NCBI RefSeq assembly: GCF_000236805.1
Contig: NZ_AGFX01000011.1
Span: 620,001-684,000 of the forward strand
DNA length: 64,000 nucleotides
Direction of reading: 5' to 3'
From: Paenibacillus peoriae KCTC 3763
Lineage (GTDB): Bacteria; Bacillota; Bacilli; Paenibacillales; Paenibacillaceae
Positions 8,230 to 15,689 of the stretch are shown one piece after another. The translations under genes were made by a program, and so were the position numbers. The notes below the pieces were generated by a model. It was not told where the DNA came from. It worked only from the letters and a program-made list of their open reading frames with translations, and made no database searches. The first letter of the stretch is position 1, and the number at the start of each line of letters is the position of its first letter.

Positions 8230-8354
8230 GGAACAGCCAACGAAACAATGGGGGTTGAGGGTCCGTGTTCCTTTTGCCATTGACGCAAGAGAGCTTGAAT
8301 CTGCCAGGCTTTACCGACGATATGGAGGGTGGTTTCGGTGCGGTAGCTTTTCAT
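8211..8354 (-). CDS. mciZ: Z-ring formation inhibitor MciZ homolog (47 aa)
   Basis: A 47-residue protein, MKSYRTETTLHIVGKAWQIQ at its start, then ALLRQWQKEHG. The ATG follows AAGGAGATGCTGAG. The core VGKAWxI-x-LLxxW matches the beta-strand and helix of Bacillus subtilis MciZ, the 40-residue peptide made during sporulation that caps the minus end of FtsZ filaments and blocks Z-ring formation in the mother cell. It lies divergently upstream of nudF. The C-terminal residues are encoded within the terminator stem. The call rests on remembered family sequence and would be settled by one alignment. Confidence 0.75.
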   Translation of the reverse strand: MKSYRTETTLHIVGKAWQIQALLRQWQKEHGPSTPIVSLAVPKKVQV

Positions 8355-8477
8355 CTCAGCATCTCCTTATAACGGAAAGTTTGTTGTATCATCAGCATAT
8401 GTCCGAATTGGACAAGTTAGACTATCGTTAGCGATAATGGATAACGAAAGATAGATGAAGAGAAGGAGACCAATCTG

Positions 8478-9086
8478 ATGAACGACCAAGTGAACCAGCA
8501 AATGAACGGCTTGCAGCACAAGCCTTATTCCAATCCTGCGTTGGAGGAAAAGACAGTGTCCACGCAGCCGATTTTCGAAGGAAAGGTCATTACGCTACAG
8601 GTCGACACGGTAGAGCTTCCCGACGGCTCCACCGGAAAACGTGAAATTGTCAAGCATCCGGGTGCGGTGGCTGTATTGGCACTGCATCAGGGGAAAATGC
8701 TGGTCGTGGACCAGTACAGACAGGCTATGGGACGCTGTGAGGTGGAAATTCCAGCAGGCAAGCTGGAGCGAGGTGAAGACCCGATGGAGGCGGCGAGACG
8801 TGAGCTGAGAGAAGAGACAGGTTATAACGCCAAGTCGTTAAAGCTGCTGCATTCCTTTTATACTTCCCCCGGCTTTGCGGATGAAATCATACATCTATAT
8901 GTGGCCGAAGAGCTGGAGCTAGGTGAAATGGAGCCGGATGAGGATGAATTTCTGGAGCTGCTTGAGGTGACGCTGGAAGAAGCGCAGGCGTTCATTCGTG
9001 AAGGACGGATAAGTGATGCCAAAACGATTTTGGCTGTCTATGCATGGCAGCTCCAACAGCACACAGGGAGCTTCCAAGCAATATGA
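8478..9086 (+). CDS. nudF: ADP-ribose pyrophosphatase, Nudix hydrolase
   Basis: Hydrolyses ADP-ribose (and related sugars) to AMP and sugar phosphate. The 202-residue protein contains a full Nudix box, GKLERGEDPMEAARRELREE followed by TGY, with the metal-binding REEtxE core; the loop after it (SFYTSPGFADEIIHLY) is that of ADP-ribose pyrophosphatases. The start ATG has AGAAGGAGA upstream. The stop overlaps the ATG of the next gene (ATGA), so endonuclease Q is translationally coupled. Confidence 0.9.
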   Translation: MNDQVNQQMNGLQHKPYSNPALEEKTVSTQPIFEGKVITLQVDTVELPDGSTGKREIVKHPGAVAVLALHQGKMLVVDQYRQAMGRCEVEIPAGKLERGEDPMEAARRELREETGYNAKSLKLLHSFYTSPGFADEIIHLYVAEELELGEMEPDEDEFLELLEVTLEEAQAFIREGRISDAKTILAVYAWQLQQHTGSFQAI

Positions 9087-10279
9087 ACGGAAATAAGGTA
9101 GAACTTACAGACTATTTCGCTGACCTCCATATTCATATTGGCAGAACAGAGAAGGGAGATCCGGTGAAAATCAGTGGCAGCCGTGATCTCACCTTCGCTA
9201 ACATTGCCAAGGAAGCCTCCGGCCGCAAGGGGATCGGGCTGATCGGGATCATTGATTGCCACGCACCGAATGTACAGGAAGATATTCGAGCTTATTTGCA
9301 AACAGGGGAAATGACGGAAATCAACGGCGGCGGCATCGCATACCGTGATACGGTGGTTATGCTAGGCACGGAGCTGGAAATCCGAGCCGAAGGACGTCCC
9401 GAAGCGCATGTGTTGGCCTACTTTCCAAATTTGGCGGTGATGGAGGATTTTACGCAATGGATGGCCCGACATATGAAAAATGTCAATCTCAGCTCACAAC
9501 GCATCTACGCATCGCCACGCGAATTACAGCAGCAAATTTACGGGCGTGGAGGCATCATGGTGCCTGCGCACGTGTTTACCCCTCATAAGGGCATTTACGG
9601 CAGCTCTGCGGCCCGAATGGAGGAACTGCTCGATATGGAGCTCATCAGTGGAGTGGAACTGGGGCTAAGCGCAGATTCATCCATGGCTGGAATGATCTCG
9701 GAGTTGGATCGTTTCAGTTTTCTTACCAATTCCGATGCCCATTCACTTGGAAAAATTGGACGGGAATACAACAAATTATCGCTCAAGAAGCCGTGCTTTG
9801 ATGAATTCAGAATGGCTTTGGAGCGGCGGGAAGGACGAAGGGTGTGTGCCAACTACGGATTAAACCCCAAGCTGGGCAAATACCACCGTTCTTACTGTCC
9901 AAGCTGTGGTACGATTATTGACGAGCAACAGATGGTGGACGAACGTTGTCCTGATTGTGGTCACCCCAAGCTGGTGCGGGGCGTGCTGGATCGAATATGG
10001 AGCATTGCCGACCGTGAACAGCCCGTGATTCCCTCACATCGCCCACCGTACATTTATCAGATTCCGCTTGAGTTTATCCCCGGTCTGGGCAAAGCCAAGC
10101 TGAACCATCTGCTGACCGCGTTTGGGACGGAAATGAATATATTGCATAAGGTCAATCAGGAAGAACTGGCGACAGTTGTCGGGGAAGTATTGGCAGAGCA
10201 AATTATTCTGTCCCGTGAGGGACGACTCTCTCTCGTGTCCGGCGGTGGCGGAACATACGGCAAAATAGCCAAGTCCTAG
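9083..10279 (+). CDS. yqxK: endonuclease Q family protein (PHP domain, YqxK type)
   Basis: Member of the family that cleaves DNA 5' of deaminated bases such as uracil and hypoxanthine, first known from archaea and found in some Bacillales. About 398 residues: an N-terminal PHP metal site (DLHIHIGRTEKG, DCHAP), histidine ligands in VPAHVFTPHKG, TNSDAHS near residue 215, a zinc ribbon YCPSCG-x12-CPDCG near 280, and a C-terminal helix-hairpin-helix-like region IPGLGKAKLNHLL. The ATG at 9083 forms an ATGA overlap with nudF and is preferred to the upstream in-frame ATG at 9044. The biochemical role is taken from the family. Confidence 0.85.
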   Translation: MNGNKVELTDYFADLHIHIGRTEKGDPVKISGSRDLTFANIAKEASGRKGIGLIGIIDCHAPNVQEDIRAYLQTGEMTEINGGGIAYRDTVVMLGTELEIRAEGRPEAHVLAYFPNLAVMEDFTQWMARHMKNVNLSSQRIYASPRELQQQIYGRGGIMVPAHVFTPHKGIYGSSAARMEELLDMELISGVELGLSADSSMAGMISELDRFSFLTNSDAHSLGKIGREYNKLSLKKPCFDEFRMALERREGRRVCANYGLNPKLGKYHRSYCPSCGTIIDEQQMVDERCPDCGHPKLVRGVLDRIWSIADREQPVIPSHRPPYIYQIPLEFIPGLGKAKLNHLLTAFGTEMNILHKVNQEELATVVGEVLAEQIILSREGRLSLVSGGGGTYGKIAKS

Positions 10280-10471
10280 CAAAGTCATGTCCTGATAAAG
10301 TCATATCGGCATCTGCTTGTTCATAACCATAAAATAACCTTGAAAATATCTATGCCGCCGCTGGCTTGGCACATCTTTTACGAATCTTTACTGCCTCCAT
10401 TCATAGCCATCAGCTGTCGGATTCCGGTTGTTTTTTTGGACAAACAAGCAGATGAAAGGGGCAGGACGCCG

Positions 10472-11125
10472 ATGCAATGGTTTCGTCATACATTAAAAGA
10501 TCAGACGCCGTATTATGTTTTTTTGGCTGTGCTGTTTCTGGTGGGGGTTGTCTTTGGCGCACTGATGGTAAATGCGCTCTCGCTAGAGCAGCTACAGGAT
10601 TTGTCGCGTTATCTGAAGGACTTTTTTGCAACGGTCAATCAAAACGAGCAGGGCTTTGCTGATCCACAGGCGGCCTCGACCTTTTGGGATAGCGTGTCTC
10701 TGCATTTGAAATGGGTCGGTTTAATCTGGGTATGCGGCCTTTCGGTCATCGGTCTTCCCGGTATTCTCGTGCTGAATTTTCTCAAGGGTGTACTAATCGG
10801 ATTTTCAGTGGGCTATTTGGTAGGGCAATACTCGTGGACAGGGCTGTTATTTTCCCTCGTCTCGGTAGCTCCTCATAACCTGCTTGTGATTCCGGTGCTG
10901 CTTGTGTGCAGTGTGGCTGCGATGACCTTTTCCATTCATATGATCAAAACTAAAATACTCGCTACCCGTCCGTCTGACGGGATGTTGCGTCCTTTGCTGT
11001 CTTATGCAGGACTGACGGCTGTAATGATGCTGCTTCTCGTCGGTAGCGCGTCCTTTGAAACTTGGATCACCCCGGTCATGATGCAATGGGTCACTCCCAT
11101 GCTAACGGCTTCCGTACCATCTTAA
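10472..11125 (+). CDS. spoIIM: stage II sporulation protein M
   Basis: Integral membrane partner of SpoIIP and SpoIID in the DMP machine that degrades septal peptidoglycan and drives engulfment. ATG at 10472 follows AAAGGGGCAGG and gives 217 residues, the usual family length; an in-frame ATG at 10340 would add 44 unlikely residues. Membrane segments are seen near residues 17-40, 85-115, 120-150 and 185-205, with the family motif WVCGLSVIGLPGILVLNFLKG-like region in two halves (WVCGLSVIG, PGILVLNFLKG). Order with fur and xerD is as in Bacillus. Confidence 0.92.
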   Translation: MQWFRHTLKDQTPYYVFLAVLFLVGVVFGALMVNALSLEQLQDLSRYLKDFFATVNQNEQGFADPQAASTFWDSVSLHLKWVGLIWVCGLSVIGLPGILVLNFLKGVLIGFSVGYLVGQYSWTGLLFSLVSVAPHNLLVIPVLLVCSVAAMTFSIHMIKTKILATRPSDGMLRPLLSYAGLTAVMMLLLVGSASFETWITPVMMQWVTPMLTASVPS

Positions 11126-11140
11126 CCTGTTTCAAAATGT

Positions 11141-11170
11141 TTGACTTTATTTGTATAGACCCCCTATAAT
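11141..11170 (+). promoter_or_regulatory. sigma-A promoter of fur
   Basis: TTGACT (11141-11146) and a perfect TATAAT (11165-11170) with an 18-bp spacer. An inverted repeat CCTAT-AATA-ATAGG (11163-11176) overlaps the -10 box and could hold an autoregulatory site; that is inference. Confidence 0.75.
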
Positions 11171-11224
11171 AATAGGAGTGAAAAAAGTGCAGTAGGCAGT
11201 AGCTTTGTAGGGGGAGGGAGACAC

Positions 11225-11722
11225 ATGGAAGCACGGATCGAAAAAATTAAGCAGCAACTGCAATCCCAGGGCTACAAACTAACGCCTCAGCGGGAAGCCA
11301 CCGTTAGAGTTTTACTTGAGAACGAAGATGATCATCTGAGTGCGGAAGATGTATTTATGCTCGTCAAAGAGAAAGCTCCCGAAATCGGTCTGGCAACCGT
11401 ATACCGTACCCTAGAACTGCTAAGTGAACTGCATGTCGTGGAGAAGATTAATTTTGGTGATGGCGTGGCGCGTTATGATTTGCGTGGCGATACGTCCAAA
11501 CATCACCACCACCATTTGATATGTGTGCAGTGCGGCAGTGTAGATGAAATACTAGAGGATTGGCTTGGGCCGTTGGAAGAGCGTCTGGAACGGGAATTTA
11601 ATTTTACCGTAGTGGATCATCGTTTGGACTTCCACGGTATTTGCTATCGTTGCAAGGCGAAGAACGATATAAATGCTCAAAAGTCTTTGGGCAAAACCAG
11701 GAAAAACAAATCTCAGGATTAA
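11225..11722 (+). CDS. fur: ferric uptake regulator
   Basis: Iron-responsive DNA-binding repressor. The 165-residue protein has the winged helix (residues 1-85, LTPQREATVRVLLENEDDHL, GLATVYRTLELL recognition helix), the HHHHHLICVQCG metal segment, the dimerisation domain with DHRLDFHGICYRC and two CxxC pairs for structural zinc. The close match of the first 85 residues to Bacillus Fur, and its position after spoIIM, favour Fur over the PerR or Zur paralogs. A basic tail of about 20 residues (KSLGKTRKNKSQD) is extra. Confidence 0.92.
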   Translation: MEARIEKIKQQLQSQGYKLTPQREATVRVLLENEDDHLSAEDVFMLVKEKAPEIGLATVYRTLELLSELHVVEKINFGDGVARYDLRGDTSKHHHHHLICVQCGSVDEILEDWLGPLEERLEREFNFTVVDHRLDFHGICYRCKAKNDINAQKSLGKTRKNKSQD

Positions 11723-11736
11723 TAAGCTGACAACCC

Positions 11737-11776
11737 AAGCTCTCACCGACGAAGACGCGTTCGGGAGAGCTTTTTT
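11737..11776 (+). terminator. fur terminator
   Basis: AAGCTCTC-A-CCGA pairs with TCGG-GAGAGCTT and is followed by six T. Confidence 0.85.
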
Positions 11777-11919
11777 GGCTAGAGACTTTTTAGGAGCGGG
11801 ACATTTCTGTACGGTATGTGCTGCATGGGACCAAGCGGTATAAAAAGGAATAGCTTGTCATATCCTTCCCATAGAGAGCCTGATAGGTTCTCTATTCTGG
11901 GAAAAGGCGGCTGATCCAT

Positions 11920-12162
11920 ATGGTCATATCGATGCGAAAAGTACTAAAATGGCTGCGTATAGTCATATTGTTCGGGGCTTTGGCGTGTATGTTCTTTTAT
12001 AGCCTCAGATTGTTTACAGATTGGATATCACCTGTGGATCATTACCGGATACCAGAAGGACATGCAGTCAAGGTAATTAGCGGACAGGCATTGTCCGAGG
12101 AAACTGAGCACCAAATGGCGTTATTGGAGCGTTTACGTTTCTTTTACTGGTATGGGGAATAG
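11920..12162 (+). CDS. yqzK: DUF4227 family small membrane protein (YqzK homolog)
   Basis: An 80-residue protein with a basic N-terminus, one membrane helix (LRIVILFGALACMFFYSLRL) and a short extracytoplasmic tail. Position between fur and xerD and the tail sequence around DHYRIPEGHAVKV match Bacillus YqzK. ATG at 11920 has AAAGGCGG upstream; ATG at 11932 is an alternative. Function is unknown. Confidence 0.75.
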   Translation: MVISMRKVLKWLRIVILFGALACMFFYSLRLFTDWISPVDHYRIPEGHAVKVISGQALSEETEHQMALLERLRFFYWYGE

Positions 12163-12204
12163 CTATGAATCGCTGTAGGTAGGACAAGGAGACTTTTGCT
12201 ACTC

Positions 12205-13149
12205 ATGAAAATGTATATTCAACCTTTCGTTCGATATATGGAAGAGGAAAAGGGCTTGTCACGCAGCACATTGGAAGCGTATCATCGGGACATACAGCAG
12301 TTTGCCGAGTTCGCAGAAACCTGTGGTCTTGAGCAACCGGACAACGTCCAGCGGTCACATTTGGTGCTGTATTTGGGACGTTTGAAGGAACAGGGGAAAG
12401 CAGCGGCGACGATCTCTCGCAGTGTTGCGTCCATTCGCTCCTTTTTTCATTTTTTGATTCGGGAGGGGATTACAGGTCAAGATCCGTCTGTTCTGCTAGA
12501 GTTGCCGAAAGCGACCAAAAAGAAGCCCTCGGTGCTCACGCAGGATGAAATAGAGCGTTTGCTGTCAGCTCCAGACATGACTACCCCTCAAGGGGTACGG
12601 GATAAGGCGATGCTGGAATTGCTGTATGCAACAGGCATCCGCGTATCCGAGCTGATTGCTCTGAACGTGCGTGATGTGCGCACCGATCTGCGCTTTGTTC
12701 ACTGTGGCGGCGAGGCGGGCAAGGAGCGTGTGGTGCCGATTAGCCGTGAGGCGGCACAATGGGCGCAGACCTACATAGATGAACAGCGTCCATCGTTGCT
12801 GCGACCCATGCAGGACGAAGAAGCTCAGGCCGAGCAGGAAGCTCTGTTCTTGAATGTATCTGGTCAGCGCCTCAGTAGACAGGGCTTTTGGAAAATAATT
12901 AAGAAGTACGGTCAGGAGGCAGGCATAAACGAGGATATTACGCCGCATACGCTGCGGCATTCCTTTGCGGTACATATGCTGGAGGGCGGAGCCGATTTGC
13001 GCTCTGTACAGGAAATGCTGGGCCATGCCGATCTGTCTACAACGCAGGTTTATGCGCAGACGGCCAGACGGAATATGAAGGAAGTATATGAAAAGCATCA
13101 CCCGCACGGCAGCAGCCGCACTTCACATGAAAGCAAAGAACATCGCTAA
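12205..13149 (+). CDS. xerD: site-specific tyrosine recombinase XerD
   Basis: Tyrosine recombinase that with XerC resolves chromosome dimers at dif. About 314 residues: N-terminal SAM-like core-binding domain (1-90), then the catalytic domain with Arg in ATGIRVSEL, Lys in GKERVVPI, HTLRHSFAVHML (HxxR), LGHADLSTTQVY with the last His and the nucleophilic Tyr. The start is ambiguous: TTG 12196, ATG 12205 or ATG 12211 all read in frame after AAGGAG; the family N-terminus favours one of the ATGs. Context (fur, yqzK, punA) is the classic xerD (ripX) locus. Confidence 0.92.
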   Translation: MKMYIQPFVRYMEEEKGLSRSTLEAYHRDIQQFAEFAETCGLEQPDNVQRSHLVLYLGRLKEQGKAAATISRSVASIRSFFHFLIREGITGQDPSVLLELPKATKKKPSVLTQDEIERLLSAPDMTTPQGVRDKAMLELLYATGIRVSELIALNVRDVRTDLRFVHCGGEAGKERVVPISREAAQWAQTYIDEQRPSLLRPMQDEEAQAEQEALFLNVSGQRLSRQGFWKIIKKYGQEAGINEDITPHTLRHSFAVHMLEGGADLRSVQEMLGHADLSTTQVYAQTARRNMKEVYEKHHPHGSSRTSHESKEHR

Positions 13150-13245
13150 AGATGCGGTAACGATGCAGTAATGACGCTTTGCTGTCATTAGAAAATGTGA
13201 GGATCACAATAACTTAACAATTGTACCAAGTCAGGAGAGATATTG

Positions 13246-14070
13246 ATGTCAACAGCCAACCAAGCTATGATTCAGGAAGCAGCAGCGTATATCCATTCCA
13301 AGAGCGGAATTCGTCCAGAAATTGGTCTTATTCTGGGATCGGGTCTCGGTATTCTGGCCGATTTGATTCAAGATGGAATTAGCATTCCCTATCAGGAAAT
13401 TCCTCATTTTCCCGTATCAACGGTAGAAGGTCATGAGGGAGAATTATTGTTAGGTACGATTGAAGGTCGCGCTGTAGTCATGATGAAGGGGCGCTTCCAC
13501 ATGTACGAGGGCTATGGCCCGCAGCTAACAGCCTTCCCTGTTCGGGTCATGAAGCAACTGGGTATTCAAAGTCTGCTGGTAACGAATGCGGCAGGTGGCG
13601 TAAATACATCCTACCAGGCAGGCGATCTGATGGTCATTTCGGATCATCTGAATCTGACAGGACAGAATCCACTGATTGGACCGAATGATGCGGGGTTGGG
13701 CGTTCGTTTCCCTGATATGTCGGAGGCGTACAGCCGCCGTCTGCGTGAAATTGCCAAACAAACAGCTACCCGGCAGGGTTTCAGCTTGCAGGAAGGTGTA
13801 TACGCTGGTCTGCTGGGACCCAACTATGAAACGCCTGCTGAAATCGTCATGCTGCGCACCCTGGGCGCAGACGCGGTGGGCATGTCGACTGTGTCTGAGG
13901 TTATTGTAGCCCGTCATGCAGGCATTGAGGTGCTCGGTTTCTCCTGTATCACGAATATGGCAGCGGGCATTCTGAACCAGCCTCTGTCCCATAGTGAAGT
14001 GATGGAGACGGCGGAAAAGGTACGCGAGCAATTTTTGAAGCTTGTACTGGCGATTATTCCACAAATGTAG
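13246..14070 (+). CDS. punA: purine-nucleoside phosphorylase I (inosine-guanosine type)
   Basis: Phosphorolyses guanosine, inosine and deoxy forms to base and (deoxy)ribose-1-phosphate. The 274-residue trimer-type enzyme has GSGLGILAD (phosphate), VEGHEGELLLG, KGRFHMYEGY, the family signature LLVTNAAGGVN near residue 110, and the base-specificity segment ITNMAAGI with Asn typical of 6-oxopurine enzymes. ATG follows AGGAGAGATATTG; a TTG lies 3 bp upstream. In Bacillus drm (phosphopentomutase) precedes pupG; here it is absent. Confidence 0.92.
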   Translation: MSTANQAMIQEAAAYIHSKSGIRPEIGLILGSGLGILADLIQDGISIPYQEIPHFPVSTVEGHEGELLLGTIEGRAVVMMKGRFHMYEGYGPQLTAFPVRVMKQLGIQSLLVTNAAGGVNTSYQAGDLMVISDHLNLTGQNPLIGPNDAGLGVRFPDMSEAYSRRLREIAKQTATRQGFSLQEGVYAGLLGPNYETPAEIVMLRTLGADAVGMSTVSEVIVARHAGIEVLGFSCITNMAAGILNQPLSHSEVMETAEKVREQFLKLVLAIIPQM

Positions 14071-14111
14071 ATAAGGTCCGCCGCTGAGTCAGAGTGGCGG
14101 GCATGTAGCCA

Positions 14112-14166
14112 AAGAACCCCATATCCGAGCGTCTTTTGATGCGCTGGGATACGGGGTTCTTTTTTG
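14112..14166. terminator. terminator between convergent punA and ligase-like gene
   Basis: AAGAACCCC-x-TATCC...GCG pairs with CGC...GGATA-CGGGGTTCTT and is followed by TTTTTT on the plus strand; it can also serve the minus-strand gene. Confidence 0.85.
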
Positions 14167-14196
14167 CGTCGGGCTGCCTGAGTGCGGTAATATCTC

Positions 14197-15408
14197 CTAA
14201 TGAAGTGGGGATATGCTCAATGCTGCCGAATTTGTTTTTTCTGCTACAGTCAGTCTATGCCGCTCCTGCACCTTGATGACAATTACCATAAAAATGATCC
14301 AGTAGATGGATAATGAGTTCAGAAAACGACTATCCGTTATATTGTTTATTACGATGAACAGGAAAAAGACCATTGCTGTCAGCCATGTATACATATCTGC
14401 TTTGCCAATTCTGAATTTAAATAAGGTGATTGTAACGAGTGCAATCGTGGCGAGGAGTCCTGTGAGGCCCACGTCGATCCACAAATCCCGGAAGCCGCTA
14501 TGGCTGCTTGTCAGATCAAATCGGATTCCACCCGCATAGATACTAGGCCGAACTGCCCAGTAGGAGCCGTAACCATGACCAAACCAGTAATGGCTCTGAA
14601 TAGCACCAGCGATTCCCTGCCATATTTCTGTTCTTCCGGTCAAGGTTGTTGTTTTTCCGAACTCCGCTGCAATCGCATCCCCAAAAGTAAAGGCGAATAC
14701 CAAGCCCAAAAGCACAAGCAAGCCAGAAGTACTAATGAAAAAACCTCGCAACGCGACACTTCGAATTCCTTTGAATAGCAATATAAACAAAATGAATGCG
14801 AACAGCGAGGATGTCAGCACCAACGAGGTGGTAGATTGGCATTTAATGAGCAATAGGGCGTTGAGCAGGATAAAGCCGACATGCAAAGCTTTATGTTTTC
14901 CCTTGAAAAAGGATATGACATGTGAAACAAAACTTAATAAAGAGAGGGTCCCGAGTGTGTTTTTATGACCGGAGATCCCCTTCCACAGTCCAGTATGTTC
15001 TACGCCTGCATGAATAGCAAAGGAGGGAGCGAGCACAACAGCCAGTAGATTGAGTACGCTCAAAATACTTAATGTAATGACAAGTAGGCGAATGCAGCCC
15101 TGTGCTGTGTAGTGGGTAACAAAATAAAGGCCGAAGGTAGAGAAGGCAAGGAATTTGAGAACCATCAGCATAGATGAGCTCTGCTCCTGTTCAGCCCATA
15201 AGCAGGAGGCGGCTATGTACATCATGAGCAAGGTTAGCAGCGGATTGTCTGCTAAAGTTGCGATCATCGTTCTGAGTGAAGGCAGCAGCATGATATAGCT
15301 GAATAACAGAATGAGCAGGGCAATTGTGATGACTCTGGGAGATAGGCCCTGACAGGCATAAGGAATTGAAAAAGCCAGTAAACCGGCCACTGTGAGTATA
15401 TGCTTCAC
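14197..15408 (-). CDS. O-antigen ligase-like polytopic membrane protein (Wzy/WaaL fold)
   Basis: About 403 residues with some ten hydrophobic segments and a larger loop in the second half containing GHGYGSYWAVRP and SSHSGFRDLWIDVGLTG, typical of the O-antigen ligase/polymerase (Wzy_C) family. The earlier loop GVEHTGLWKGISGHKNTLGTL carries the conserved HKN/LG pattern. In Gram-positives such proteins polymerise or attach exopolysaccharide or cell-wall glycan repeat units. The start is GTG after AAGGTGG. It is a single gene on the opposite strand inside a conserved sporulation block, so it was probably inserted; the substrate cannot be told. Confidence 0.8.
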   Translation of the reverse strand: MKHILTVAGLLAFSIPYACQGLSPRVITIALLILLFSYIMLLPSLRTMIATLADNPLLTLLMMYIAASCLWAEQEQSSSMLMVLKFLAFSTFGLYFVTHYTAQGCIRLLVITLSILSVLNLLAVVLAPSFAIHAGVEHTGLWKGISGHKNTLGTLSLLSFVSHVISFFKGKHKALHVGFILLNALLLIKCQSTTSLVLTSSLFAFILFILLFKGIRSVALRGFFISTSGLLVLLGLVFAFTFGDAIAAEFGKTTTLTGRTEIWQGIAGAIQSHYWFGHGYGSYWAVRPSIYAGGIRFDLTSSHSGFRDLWIDVGLTGLLATIALVTITLFKFRIGKADMYTWLTAMVFFLFIVINNITDSRFLNSLSIYWIIFMVIVIKVQERHRLTVAEKTNSAALSISPLH

Positions 15409-15422
15409 GTCTTCACCACCTT

Positions 15423-15468
15423 GATACGTTATGTATCTATTTTATACAAATTGTATCTCCTTGTACAA
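15423..15468 (-). promoter_or_regulatory. promoter with two dyads, ligase-like gene
   Basis: On the minus strand TTGTAC (15468-15463) and TATAAA (15446-15441) are spaced 16 bp. ATACAA-x-TTGTAT (15444-15456) overlaps the -10 box and GATAC-x5-GTATC (15423-15437) lies just downstream, two candidate operators. Confidence 0.5.
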
Positions 15469-15529
15469 TATTAATTAAATATTTTTTTATTGATATATGG
15501 GTGTTCAGTCAAATAGCTTGGAAATTACG

Positions 15530-15556
15530 CACCGTGCTGACTCAGCATGGGTGCTA
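15530..15556. other. hairpin in the gap before dacF
   Basis: GCACC..TGCTGA and TCAGCA..GGGTGC form a near-perfect stem followed by TATTTGATGTTTT. It could be a weak terminator or a dyad target; nothing else is apparent in this 280-bp gap. Confidence 0.4.
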
Positions 15557-15689
15557 TTTGATGTTTTCAACCATATGGAATATTTTTCTTCCAATCTGAC
15601 GACAATGGTTAGCAGCACGCGAATAGGCCGGAGGGGCAAGTATACGGGCTCCGGTGCTTTCCGCCAATATGTTGAGGAGGGAACCGATT

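Noticed and set aside
8156-8431. Plus-strand ORF of 91 codons downstream of the peptidase gene
   Set aside because: It runs through the terminator and is antisense to the well-supported mciZ; no ribosome site or protein-like composition.
9044-9082. Extended N-terminus of the endonuclease Q protein
   Set aside because: The ATGA overlap with nudF at 9083 is a more typical coupled start and the PHP motif lies close behind it.
10340-10471. Extended N-terminus of spoIIM
   Set aside because: The ATG at 10472 has a ribosome site and gives the family length; the extra 44 codons look non-coding.
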